NCBI GenBank assembly: GCA_010021145.1
Contig: RGRP01000007.1
Location: 1-21,780 of the forward strand
Source: Candidatus Fonsibacter lacus
GTDB taxonomy: Bacteria; Pseudomonadota; Alphaproteobacteria; Pelagibacterales; Pelagibacteraceae
Length of the DNA stretch: 21,780 nt
Direction: 5' to 3'
Under the pieces are notes generated by a model. It had not been told where the DNA came from, searched no databases, and saw only the letters and a list, made by a program, of their open reading frames with translations. The translations under genes were made by a program, and so were the position numbers. Positions 14,869 through 21,780 of the stretch are shown here, piece by piece. The number at the start of each line of letters is the position of its first letter. The first letter of the stretch is position 1.

Positions 14869-15918
14869 ATGAAATTTAATAAAATACCCAATACCGATTT
14901 AAACGTTAGTCAAATTTGCCTTGGTACAATGACCTGGGGTTCAATGCAAAATACCGAACAAGATGGTTTTGAGCAAATGGACTATGCGGTTTCAAAGGGT
15001 GTCAATTTTTTTGATACCGCTGAATTATATTCTATACCGCCTACAAAAGAAACCTGCGGTGCAACAAACAGAATTATTGGTAATTGGTTAAAAAAAACAA
15101 AGAAAAGAGATCAAATTATTATTGCAGATAAAGTTGTTGGAAGATCTGGAATGAACTGGATTAGACCAGGCGAAAAAGAAACTCGACTAAATAAAAAACA
15201 AATTAATGCGGCAATCGATAATAGTTTAAAAAATTTACAAATTGATCACGTTGATATTTATCAATTACACTGGCCTGATAGACCTTTAAATGTGTTCAGC
15301 GGACTTGAATATGAACATACGGAGACTGATGATGTAGTGCCTATTCTTGAAACGATGGAAGCAATGGCTTCTTTAATCAAAGCTGGAAAAATAAAATATT
15401 ACGGACTTTCTAATGAAACTCCATGGGGCACTAGCCAATATATAAAGCTTGCTGAAAAACATAATATTCCAAAGCCCATAACAATTCAAAACGCCTACAG
15501 TCTTATTAATCGAAGTTATGAAGTGGGCCTTTCAGAAATTTCTATTAGAGAAAAAATTGGACTACTTGCATACTCTCCTTTGGGTGGAGGACATTTAACT
15601 GGAAAATATTTAGGTGGAAAAAAACCTGCAGGAACCCGAGAAGTTTTGTGGGGAAATAGATTTGACAGATATAGAACTAAAAATACAGAGCCAGCAGTAA
15701 AAGCTTATTACGAAGTTGCAAAGAAACACAATATCGATCCTGCACAAATGGCAATTCAATTTTGTATTATTCAAAAATTTGTAACCTCAACGATTATTGG
15801 AGCTACATCAATGGAGCAACTTAAGAAAAATATTGATAGTATTGATCTGTCACTAACTAATGATGTAATAAAAGACATTAATAATGTTCAATTAATATAT
15901 TCAAACCCATGTCCATAA
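14869..15918 (+). CDS. Aldo/keto reductase, Tas-like
   Basis: A 349-aa NADPH-dependent aldo/keto reductase, similar in length and layout to E. coli Tas (346 aa). The catalytic tetrad is visible: D49 and Y54 (FFDTAELY at 47-54), K88 (IIADKVVG at 84-91) and H134 (DIYQLHW at 129-135). Tas-type features include the segment around MNWIRPGEKETRL at 95-107 and LAYSPLGGGHLTGKY in the later cofactor region. C-terminal IIGATSMEQLKKNIDSI is the usual NADP-binding end. The physiological substrate is unknown. Its last 10 nt overlap the IalB-like gene, and that gene is followed 2 nt later by argG, which suggests one transcript. Confidence 0.93.
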   Translation: MKFNKIPNTDLNVSQICLGTMTWGSMQNTEQDGFEQMDYAVSKGVNFFDTAELYSIPPTKETCGATNRIIGNWLKKTKKRDQIIIADKVVGRSGMNWIRPGEKETRLNKKQINAAIDNSLKNLQIDHVDIYQLHWPDRPLNVFSGLEYEHTETDDVVPILETMEAMASLIKAGKIKYYGLSNETPWGTSQYIKLAEKHNIPKPITIQNAYSLINRSYEVGLSEISIREKIGLLAYSPLGGGHLTGKYLGGKKPAGTREVLWGNRFDRYRTKNTEPAVKAYYEVAKKHNIDPAQMAIQFCIIQKFVTSTIIGATSMEQLKKNIDSIDLSLTNDVIKDINNVQLIYSNPCP

Positions 15919-16418
15919 GAGTTTTATTTTTTTCTATAGTTTGTCTTTTGTCTTTTGAACAAAAAATATTTGCTCAAATTAAACTAGATGGACAATTTAA
16001 AAACTGGGCCGCACAAAATACTAATATTAACGGACAGCAAGTTTGTTATGCCGTATCAAGTCCAGTAGCCTCTGATCCAAAAAATCTTAATAGAGCAGAA
16101 TCTAGAATTTTTGTAAGTTTTAGAGCTAATGACAAAATACAAAATGAAATAAGCATTACGAGTGGCTACAATTATAAAGCATCTTCCAAAGTCAATGTTG
16201 CAATCGATAAAAAAGAATTCAAATTTGAAACCGAAGATAATTTTGCTTGGCTTACAAAGTATGAAGAGGAAGTAGCAATGATTGAATTGATGAGAAAATC
16301 TTCTCAAGCAAAAATTAGCGCAACTTCGGCTAAAGGTTCTAAAACTATCGACACTTTTTCTTTGAGCGGTTTTGGTGAAGCCTATGAGACTGCTAAAAAG
16401 AAATGTAATTTCATTTAA
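15909..16418 (+). CDS. Invasion-associated locus B (IalB)-like exported protein
   Basis: A 169-aa protein with a signal peptide (hydrophobic 4-15, probable cleavage after A22). The mature protein resembles the alphaproteobacterial IalB-related family: NWAAQ...VCYAVSSP at 32-52, EISITSGYNYK around residue 80, an AW dipeptide near the middle, and DTFSLSGFGEAYETAKKKC near the end. Two cysteines (C46 and C166) could form a disulfide in the periplasm. The name comes from Bartonella, and in free-living relatives there is no evidence for invasion; the function is unknown. It starts within the last 10 nt of the aldo/keto reductase gene and ends 2 nt before argG. Confidence 0.78.
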   Translation: MSIRVLFFSIVCLLSFEQKIFAQIKLDGQFKNWAAQNTNINGQQVCYAVSSPVASDPKNLNRAESRIFVSFRANDKIQNEISITSGYNYKASSKVNVAIDKKEFKFETEDNFAWLTKYEEEVAMIELMRKSSQAKISATSAKGSKTIDTFSLSGFGEAYETAKKKCNFI

Positions 16419-16420
16419 TA

Positions 16421-17611
16421 ATGAAAAAAAAAGTTAAAAAAATTGTTTTAGCTTATTCTGGGGGCCTTGATACTTCGGTAATTTTACGTTGGCTGCAAGA
16501 AAACTATCACGCAGAAGTTATTGCCTACACTGCAGATCTTGGACAAGAAATAGATAGAAAAAAAATAATTAGAAACGCAACAAACCTTGGTGTTAAAAAT
16601 ATTGTTATCGAGGATCTAAAAGATGTTTTTGTAAAAGATTATATTTTTCCAATGATTAGAGGAAATGCTTTATATGAAGGTATTTATTTGCTTGGAACTT
16701 CTATCGCTCGACCACTAATTGCAAAACGTCAAATTCAAATTGCTAAAAAATTTAAAGCGGATGCCGTATCCCATGGATCGACGGGAAAAGGTAATGATCA
16801 AGTAAGATTTGAACTTGCCTATTACTATTTTAATCCGAAAATTAAAATTATTGCTCCATGGCGTGATTGGGATTTTGCATCAAGAAGCGATCTAATAAAA
16901 TATGCTAAAAAAAATAATATTCCTGTACCTAGTGACAAAAAAGGTGCTCCGCCATTTTCTGTAGATGACAATTTATTTCATACTTCAACCGAGGGCAAAA
17001 TTTTAGAAGATCCATCAAAACAAGCTCCTGAATTTATTTTTCAAAGAACAGTTTCTCCTGAGAAGGCTCCAAATAAAGCCTCTTATGTAACTATTGGTTT
17101 TAAAAATGGTGATCCCATTAGCATTAACAATAAAAAATGTTCTCCAAGCAAATTACTCACTCTTTTAAATAATATTGGCGGCAAGAATGGAGTGGGGAGA
17201 GTCGACCTTGTTGAAAATAGATTTATTGGAATAAAATCTCGCGGAGTTTATGAAACGCCTGGTGGAACTATTCTTTTATTCGCTCATAGAGCTATAGAAT
17301 CTCTTACTTTAGATAAAGAAACTGCACATAAAAAAGATGCGGTGATGTCTAGGTTTGCAGAATTAATTTACAATGGATTTTGGTATTCAAAAGAAAGACT
17401 AAAATTGCAAAAAATTATTGATCAAAAAAGATCGCAAGTTCAAGGAACTGTTAAATTAAAAATTTATAAAGGAAACGTAAGTATTGTTTCAAGAATTTCC
17501 AATAAGAGTATTTACTCGATGAAAAATGTTTCTTTTGAAGAAAACAAAACTTTTAATAAAAAAAGAGTAGAAAATTTTATTAAAAAAAACGCTCGCTTAC
17601 TTAGAAAATAA
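16421..17611 (+). CDS. argG: Argininosuccinate synthase
   Basis: ArgG condenses citrulline and aspartate with ATP to argininosuccinate, the penultimate step of arginine synthesis. The 396-aa protein shows the N-type ATP pyrophosphatase loop AYSGGLDTS at 11-19, YTADLGQE at 36-43, and the signature HGSTGKGNDQVRFE at 118-131. ETPGGTILLFAHRAIESL and later motifs are also present. Length matches the usual 395-405 aa short-form enzyme. The start is ATG 16421, 2 nt after the IalB-like gene and with no Shine-Dalgarno sequence of its own, so translation is probably coupled. Its stop codon directly abuts the stop of the convergent folD gene. Confidence 0.98.
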   Translation: MKKKVKKIVLAYSGGLDTSVILRWLQENYHAEVIAYTADLGQEIDRKKIIRNATNLGVKNIVIEDLKDVFVKDYIFPMIRGNALYEGIYLLGTSIARPLIAKRQIQIAKKFKADAVSHGSTGKGNDQVRFELAYYYFNPKIKIIAPWRDWDFASRSDLIKYAKKNNIPVPSDKKGAPPFSVDDNLFHTSTEGKILEDPSKQAPEFIFQRTVSPEKAPNKASYVTIGFKNGDPISINNKKCSPSKLLTLLNNIGGKNGVGRVDLVENRFIGIKSRGVYETPGGTILLFAHRAIESLTLDKETAHKKDAVMSRFAELIYNGFWYSKERLKLQKIIDQKRSQVQGTVKLKIYKGNVSIVSRISNKSIYSMKNVSFEENKTFNKKRVENFIKKNARLLRK

Positions 17612-18463
17612 TTAATTAATATTCTTAAACGCCTTTAAAGTATTATTTAAAAGACATGCAATTGTTACAGGACCAACACCACCTGGTACCGGCGTGATAG
17701 CTTTTGCTTTTTTTACTACATCTTTAAATTCAACATCCCCTACTATCTTATAACCTTTTTTCTTTTTAATTCTGTTAATACCCACATCAATGACAATTGC
17801 TCCCTTTTTTACCCAATCACCTTTAACTAAATTTGCCTTTCCAACTGCTGCAACAACGATATCTGCTTTTTTGCATAATTCTTTTAAATTCTTTGTTTTG
17901 GAGTGTCCGATAGTAACCGTACAATCTTCTTTTAATAATAATTGCGCCATCGGCTTACCATTTAAATTAGATCTACCAATGATAAGCGCATTGAGTCCTG
18001 CTAAATTTTTTCTAACACTCTTAATCATCAAATAACATCCAAGGGGAGTGCAAGGAATTAAAGAGTCTTTTCCTGATGATAAATTTCCAACATTCATTGG
18101 GTGAAAACCATCAACATCCTTTCTTGGATCAATTTCTTCAATAATTTTATGACCATTAATATGATTGGGCAAAGGGAGTTGAACTAATATCCCGTGAACT
18201 TTTTTGTCTTTATTTAATTTTCTAATAACTGAGATCAATTTTGATTCTGAAATAGAACTTTTAAATCTTAAAACTTTAGAATTAATGCCAACTTCCTTCG
18301 CTGAAATTTGTTTATTTCTAACATAAATCTCACTTGGAGCATGATGGCCTAAAAGAATAACGGTAAGACCAGGTGCTAATCTTGTTTTTTTTTTTATGGA
18401 TTGAATTTCTTTTTTAATTTTCTTTTTTAATTTTTGAGCAAATTTTTTTCCATCTATAATCAC
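17612..18463 (-). CDS. folD: Bifunctional methylenetetrahydrofolate dehydrogenase / methenyltetrahydrofolate cyclohydrolase FolD
   Basis: FolD interconverts 5,10-methylene-, 5,10-methenyl- and 10-formyl-tetrahydrofolate with NADP. The 283-aa length is typical. Motifs seen are YVRNK at 47-51 with the catalytic lysine K51, GILVQLPLP at 91-99, KDVDGFHP at 115-122, the nucleotide-binding GRSNLNGKP at 163-171, and the C-terminal signature TPVPGGVGPVT at 257-267. It begins 11 nt after hemC on the same strand, so the two are probably co-transcribed. It meets argG tail to tail with zero bases between the stop codons. Confidence 0.97.
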   Translation of the reverse strand: MIIDGKKFAQKLKKKIKKEIQSIKKKTRLAPGLTVILLGHHAPSEIYVRNKQISAKEVGINSKVLRFKSSISESKLISVIRKLNKDKKVHGILVQLPLPNHINGHKIIEEIDPRKDVDGFHPMNVGNLSSGKDSLIPCTPLGCYLMIKSVRKNLAGLNALIIGRSNLNGKPMAQLLLKEDCTVTIGHSKTKNLKELCKKADIVVAAVGKANLVKGDWVKKGAIVIDVGINRIKKKKGYKIVGDVEFKDVVKKAKAITPVPGGVGPVTIACLLNNTLKAFKNIN

Positions 18464-18474
18464 TAAAAATCCTT

Positions 18475-19947
18475 TTATAATAATGATAATTCTTCTTCGC
18501 CAGGTGAAAAAACTTTAATTTTTTTCCACTTCAACCTTTTTAAAGTATTTGCAACATTAATGCTAATACAATTCAAACTACAATTACCTAGATCATCTAC
18601 AATGTTATGATTCAAAATTATCTTTAACAATTGGTCAGCAGTCCTCTTTGAGTAAACAAATATAACATCAACTTTTTTATTTTTTAGATCATCAATTAAT
18701 TTTGGATCAATGTTTGTGTTGGGTTCTGTTGTATAATTAATAATACTTTCTAGATTATAGCCTTTTTGTTTAAAATCTTTTTCTAAATCATTGGAAACAA
18801 ACTCTCCTCGAATATAAATAAATTTTTCTTTAGTCTTGTCACAGGTATTAAAAACAAGATCTCGAAGATCAAAATAATTACCACCAGCAATTTGTATATT
18901 TAAAAATCCAATCTTTTTTGCAGCTGCAGCTGTTTGTTCGCCTACACAAAAACATTTGAGATGATTTATGTTGTCGATTTTTTTTAAATTATGGATTGCA
19001 TTTGAACTTGTAAAAATAATTGAACTAAAATTTTTAAAATCAATATCTAAAATTTCTTCAGCTACGTCGATTCCTATGGTCTTTGCTTTTTCTACAATGC
19101 CAGTTTTATGTGCTCTAAAAGATTTTTTTCCATCTAAAGATAATAACTCTGCCTGCAAAAATAATTCTCCTTCATCATTAATAATAGCATTCGCACCAAC
19201 CGGAGTATCACAAGCACCATTTAATACTTCTAACAATGAGCGTTCTGCTTCAGCTAGAATTTGGGTTTCTTTATCATTAACCGTCTTTAAAATTTCTTTA
19301 ACAGCAAAGTCTTCCTCTCGACATTGAACGGTTATAATTCCTTGACCAGCAGATGGAATAATTGTGTCTTTTTCAAAATATTCTTTTACTTCAGAATGAA
19401 ATCCTAATCTTTTTAATCCTGATGCCGCAAGCACTATGGAATCGTAAATTCCTTCTTTCATTTTATTAATCCTTGTGTCGATATTTCCTCTAATGGGTAC
19501 AATTTTTAAATCATCTCTTAATCTTTTTAATTGAGAAAATCTTCTAACAGAAGAAGTGCCGACCGTAGAGCCTGGTTTTAAATTTGCAAATGAATTTGCA
19601 ACTGGAGACAAGAATGCATCTCGCTCATCTGTTCTTTTTAAAAAGCAACCAAGTGATAATTTATTTGATGAAAAAGTGGGCACATCTTTAAGAGAATGGA
19701 CAGCAACATCGATGGATTTTTCAAGCAAACACTCTTCTAATTCTTTAACAAAAAGTCCTTTACCACCCATCATGCCTAAATTTTCTGTTTTAAATTTATC
19801 GCCTGACGTTTTTATAATCTTAATAATAAGTTGTTCAGCTTTAACTCCTGGGTAAGCAAGCAAAAGCTCATCTCTAAAATGTTCTGTTTGCGCAAGCGAT
19901 AATCTGCTTCCCCTTGTTCCAATAATAATTTTTCTATTTCTTAACAT
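18475..19947 (-). CDS. hemC: Porphobilinogen deaminase fused to a truncated uroporphyrinogen-III synthase (HemC-HemD)
   Basis: Residues 1 to about 300 are a complete HemC, which polymerises four porphobilinogens into hydroxymethylbilane. Seen are TRGSRLSLAQ at 11-20, VHSLKDVP at 83-90 with catalytic D88, IRGNIDTR at 152-159, PSAGQG at 198-203, and NGACDTPVG at 243-251 with C246 as the dipyrromethane attachment site. Residues from about 303 to 490 continue in frame as HemD-like sequence (cyclises hydroxymethylbilane to uroporphyrinogen III): SSIIFTSSNAIHNL at 308-321, CVGEQTAAAAKKIGF at 334-348, FIYIRGEFVSNDL at 376-388, and DVIFVYSKRTADQL near 427-440. The opening strand and helix of normal HemD (its TRP motif region, about 45 residues) are missing. 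No stop or frameshift is visible at the junction. HemC is certain; the HemD activity is inferred. Confidence 0.93.
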   Translation of the reverse strand: MLRNRKIIIGTRGSRLSLAQTEHFRDELLLAYPGVKAEQLIIKIIKTSGDKFKTENLGMMGGKGLFVKELEECLLEKSIDVAVHSLKDVPTFSSNKLSLGCFLKRTDERDAFLSPVANSFANLKPGSTVGTSSVRRFSQLKRLRDDLKIVPIRGNIDTRINKMKEGIYDSIVLAASGLKRLGFHSEVKEYFEKDTIIPSAGQGIITVQCREEDFAVKEILKTVNDKETQILAEAERSLLEVLNGACDTPVGANAIINDEGELFLQAELLSLDGKKSFRAHKTGIVEKAKTIGIDVAEEILDIDFKNFSSIIFTSSNAIHNLKKIDNINHLKCFCVGEQTAAAAKKIGFLNIQIAGGNYFDLRDLVFNTCDKTKEKFIYIRGEFVSNDLEKDFKQKGYNLESIINYTTEPNTNIDPKLIDDLKNKKVDVIFVYSKRTADQLLKIILNHNIVDDLGNCSLNCISINVANTLKRLKWKKIKVFSPGEEELSLL

Positions 19948-19973
19948 TTTGCTGATTTAATAACATTTTGCTG
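19942..19973. repeat. 13-bp direct repeat at the hemC start codon
   Basis: TAACATTTTGCTG occurs at 19942-19954 and 19961-19973, a spacing of 19 bp. The first copy contains the hemC start codon (minus strand 19945-19947). The second offers an identical upstream ATG (19964-19966) in another frame, opening a 10-codon reading frame that ends at 19934 and overlaps the hemC start. It looks like a small tandem duplication in the hemC/tsaD divergent spacer. Confidence 0.5.
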
Positions 19974-20002
19974 TATATTACCGCTACTTTTTATAGCGAC
20001 AG

Positions 20003-21097
20003 GTGAGCACACTCAATACATCTATGAAAAAAGATTTAACATTCCTTGGAATCGAGACTAGTTGCGATGAAACTGCTGCAGCTGTTGTAAAACAAGATAC
20101 GAAAGGGAATGTTAAAATATTATCAAACATAGTCTCAAGCCAAGTTGATGAACATTTAAAATTTGGAGGGGTCGTCCCAGAAAACGCTGCAAGATCACAC
20201 GCTGAAAAGATTGATATTATAATAAAAAAAGCCATAGACGATAGTAAATGTAAATTTGAAGAACTCGATGGAGTTGCAGCCACAGCAGGTCCGGGTCTTT
20301 TAGTATGTTTGATGGTTGGATTAAGTGCTGGAAAAAGCATTGCAGGAATTTTAAAAAAACCATTCCTAGCAGTTAATCATTTGGAAGCTCATGCGCTCAC
20401 AGCAAGAATTTTTAACAAAATAGAATTTCCTTATCTTTTGCTTTTAGTTTCTGGAGGACATACTCAATTTTTAATTGTCGAAGGAATTGGAAAATATAAA
20501 AGAATTGGAACAACGATTGATGATGCTCTTGGAGAAACTTTTGACAAAACAGCAAAAATGATTGGCCTTGAATTTCCAGGTGGACCCAAAATTGAAAAGC
20601 TTGCCAAAAATGGAGATGAAAAAACTTATGTTTTGCCTAAACCTATATTAAATCATCCAGGATGCAATTTATCCTTTGCGGGTTTAAAAACAGCAATCTT
20701 ACAATTATCATCAAAAATAAAAACTGAAAAAGACAAAGAAAATCTTGCAGCTTCTTTTCAAAAAACAATCAATGAAATTCTTTATATAAAATGTAAATCA
20801 GCCATGACTGAGTTTATTTCCAAATATAAAAAAGATAAAAAAGTTTTTGTAATATCTGGCGGTGTTGCTTCAAACAAAAGCATTAGAAGTAACTTAGATA
20901 AATTAAGTCATGAAATGGGTTTTGAAAATTTTTTTCCTCCCATTGAACTTTGTAGTGATAATGGGGTTATGATCGCCTGGGCTGGTATTGAAAGATTTAA
21001 AAAAGGAATTGAGGATAATCTTGAAGTTCTTGCAAAGCCAAGATGGCCTTTAGATCCTGAAGCACCTTTTTTAAAAGGAGCCGGTGTAAAATATTAA
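20003..21097 (+). CDS. tsaD: tRNA N6-threonylcarbamoyladenosine transferase subunit TsaD
   Basis: TsaD (Gcp, YgjD) transfers the threonylcarbamoyl group to A37 of ANN-decoding tRNAs, together with TsaB, TsaE and TsaC. The 364-aa protein shows GIETSCDET at 16-24, AGPGLL near 95-100, the metal-binding NHLEAH at 125-130 (H126, H130), SGGHTQ, and DDALGETFDK. It also shows SFAGLKTA, SGGVASN and CSDNGVMIAWAG. The longest frame starts with GTG at 20003. The ATG at 20024 gives MKKDLTFLGIETS, which fits the family's usual N-terminus better and may be the true start; neither has a strong Shine-Dalgarno. It diverges from hemC across a 55-nt spacer. Confidence 0.97.
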   Translation: MSTLNTSMKKDLTFLGIETSCDETAAAVVKQDTKGNVKILSNIVSSQVDEHLKFGGVVPENAARSHAEKIDIIIKKAIDDSKCKFEELDGVAATAGPGLLVCLMVGLSAGKSIAGILKKPFLAVNHLEAHALTARIFNKIEFPYLLLLVSGGHTQFLIVEGIGKYKRIGTTIDDALGETFDKTAKMIGLEFPGGPKIEKLAKNGDEKTYVLPKPILNHPGCNLSFAGLKTAILQLSSKIKTEKDKENLAASFQKTINEILYIKCKSAMTEFISKYKKDKKVFVISGGVASNKSIRSNLDKLSHEMGFENFFPPIELCSDNGVMIAWAGIERFKKGIEDNLEVLAKPRWPLDPEAPFLKGAGVKY

Positions 21098-21105
21098 TTT
21101 TACAC
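21084..21105. terminator. Possible stem-loop over the tsaD stop codon
   Basis: GTGTAAAAT (21084-21092) pairs with ATTTTACAC (21097-21105) around a 4-nt loop. It can be lengthened by a G:U and a C:G pair. It covers the tsaD stop and is followed by AT-rich sequence but no clean T-tract. It could be a weak terminator or an mRNA-stabilising end. Confidence 0.35.
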
Positions 21106-21154
21106 TGCTAAATTTTAAAAAACATTGATTTATATAGATAAGTTTGGCTTTGTT

Positions 21155-21183
21155 TTGACACGAACACCCCTTAAAAATACAAA
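21155..21183 (+). promoter_or_regulatory. Candidate promoter for the EVE-domain gene, possibly leaderless
   Basis: A perfect -35 TTGACA at 21155-21160 is followed after 17 bp by TACAAA at 21178-21183, a weak to moderate -10. The EVE-domain ATG is at 21193, so transcription would begin only a few bases before the start codon. No Shine-Dalgarno is present, consistent with a nearly leaderless mRNA. This is inference from pattern matching only. Confidence 0.4.
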
Positions 21184-21192
21184 AAAATTTGC

Positions 21193-21606
21193 ATGAACTA
21201 CTGGCTCGTAAAATCAGAACCCTCGGTATGGTCGTTTGAAGATCAAAAAAAAGCAGGTCTAAAAGGAACTGTTTGGGATGGAGTTAGAAATTATCAAGCT
21301 GCAAATTATTTAAAACAAATGAAATCTAATGACCTTTGTTTTTTTTATCATTCCAATGAAGATAAAAAAATTATTGGAATAGTAAAAGTTATTAAACCAG
21401 CTTTTATTGATCCAACGGATAAAGAAAAAAAATTTGTGGCAGTTCAAGTCGCATATTATAAAGATTTAATAGAACCTGTTTCACTTACAGATATTAAAGA
21501 AAATAAGACAATTTCCCACTTACCCCTAATAAAACAAAGCAGATTATCAGTAATGCCTATAGATTCAAAAAGCTGGAAAATAATATGTAAGATGGGTAGA
21601 ATTTAA
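21193..21606 (+). CDS. EVE domain-containing protein
   Basis: A 137-aa single-domain protein of the EVE (PUA-like) family. It has the N-terminal signature MNYWLVKSEPSVWSFED at 1-17, the core TVWDGVRNYQAANYLKQMK at 26-44, and the segment DLCFFYHSN at 47-55. KIIGIVKVIKPAFIDPT follows near 59-75. EVE proteins resemble YTH and PUA domains and bind modified bases in RNA or DNA; the ligand of this housekeeping-type member is unknown. It follows tsaD by 95 nt. In many alphaproteobacteria I recall gpsA lying between tsaD and this gene, but it is not here. The acs gene follows 19 nt later. Confidence 0.93.
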   Translation: MNYWLVKSEPSVWSFEDQKKAGLKGTVWDGVRNYQAANYLKQMKSNDLCFFYHSNEDKKIIGIVKVIKPAFIDPTDKEKKFVAVQVAYYKDLIEPVSLTDIKENKTISHLPLIKQSRLSVMPIDSKSWKIICKMGRI

Positions 21607-21625
21607 AAAAATTAAGGGGGAATTA

Positions 21626-21780
21626 GTGAGCGAAAAACTTTTTAAAGTACCTGTAGAGTGGTCAAAAAATTCTTACGTTAATAAATCAGCTTACGAAGCT
21701 AAGTATAAAGAATCTATTGAAAATAATGAAAAGTTTTGGGCGGATGAGGGTAAAAGAATTCATTGGTTTAAACCTTATAC
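21626..21780 (+). CDS. acs: Acetyl-CoA synthetase, N-terminal fragment (cut by window edge)
   Basis: An open frame from GTG 21626 to the window end (51 codons). A strong Shine-Dalgarno AAGGGGG at 21614-21620 sits 5 nt ahead of the GTG and fixes the start. The N-terminal residues include EAKYKESIENNEKFWADEG and then KRIHWFKPYT, which match the opening of AMP-forming acetyl-CoA synthetases (usual pattern FW...A..L.W..P). Acs activates acetate to acetyl-CoA. Related acyl-CoA synthetases such as propionyl-CoA synthetase share this start, so the substrate is not certain from the fragment. It lies 19 nt after the EVE-domain gene and is probably co-transcribed. Confidence 0.82.
   Translation, partial: MSEKLFKVPVEWSKNSYVNKSAYEAKYKESIENNEKFWADEGKRIHWFKPY

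Noticed and set aside
16056..16307. 83-aa frame antisense to the IalB-like gene
   Set aside because: It overlaps a gene with signal peptide and family motifs; no independent support.
19000..19080. Frameshift or sequencing error at the HemC-HemD junction as the reason for the missing HemD N-terminus
   Set aside because: The frame is open and continuous through the junction, and I saw no HemD-start-like residues in the other frames. A clean in-frame deletion fits better, though comparison with relatives is needed.
18968..19855. Two plus-strand frames (119 aa and 99 aa) inside hemC
   Set aside because: They are antisense shadows of the HemC-HemD fusion, which carries all catalytic motifs.
19984..20340. 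118-aa minus-strand frame over the tsaD start
   Set aside because: It is antisense to well conserved TsaD motifs and has no family resemblance.
1..21780. CRISPR array, phage, transposon, toxin-antitoxin or defence island
   Set aside because: No regularly spaced repeats, transposase or integrase motifs, or defence-type proteins were seen. Nearly all genes are recognisable housekeeping or metabolic families.

Overview
This window is AT-rich, gene-dense DNA from a streamlined alphaproteobacterium, most likely a SAR11 / Pelagibacterales-type marine lineage. That placement is inference from four things: very low GC, tiny or negative intergenic distances, family content typical of Alphaproteobacteria (DUF2794, an IalB-like protein, HspQ, a DUF3108 protein), and the pairing of glcDEF with a cytochrome c maturation operon. 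No 16S rRNA or other decisive marker is present. I see no tRNA, rRNA, insertion sequence, phage gene or CRISPR array.

Layout. Positions 1-12369 are transcribed leftward. In transcription order they hold a DUF3108 exported protein, hspQ, the cytochrome c maturation set ccmC-ccmD-ccmE-ccmF-ccmG-ccmH, a PagL-like outer-membrane barrel, an LldD-type FMN 2-hydroxyacid dehydrogenase, a class I aminotransferase, and the glycolate oxidase genes glcD-glcE-glcF (glcF runs off the left edge). Rightward transcription begins at 12353, where yciB overlaps the start of the DUF3108 gene head to head. It continues with DUF2794, a 43-codon DUF2256 gene starting at TTG, a 54-aa two-helix membrane protein and a 119-aa membrane protein, and ends at a GC-rich hairpin. 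A Bax-inhibitor-1 family gene then runs leftward. Divergent from it is a rightward set: Tas-like aldo/keto reductase, IalB-like exported protein, argG. It collides without any spacer with the leftward pair hemC(D)-folD. The right end runs rightward: tsaD, an EVE-domain gene and the beginning of acs.

How the genes work together. LldD and GlcDEF oxidise small 2-hydroxyacids (lactate, glycolate) and pass electrons to the respiratory chain. The aminotransferase between them could convert the keto/glyoxylate product into an amino acid, which I infer as a glycolate-to-glycine or lactate-to-alanine branch. The Ccm proteins load haem onto c-type cytochromes in the periplasm, and HemC/HemD supplies tetrapyrrole. 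ccmA and ccmB are not next to the other ccm genes here.

Most of the window is ordinary housekeeping and carbon metabolism, and I find no convincing new defence or mobile system. The points most worth a second look are: a HemC-HemD fusion whose HemD half lacks its N-terminal segment; a PagL-like protein with Asn where the catalytic Glu is expected; a perfect 12-bp inverted repeat with a C-rich loop in front of ccmC; the overlapping divergent starts at 12353-12369; and two uncharacterised small membrane proteins.
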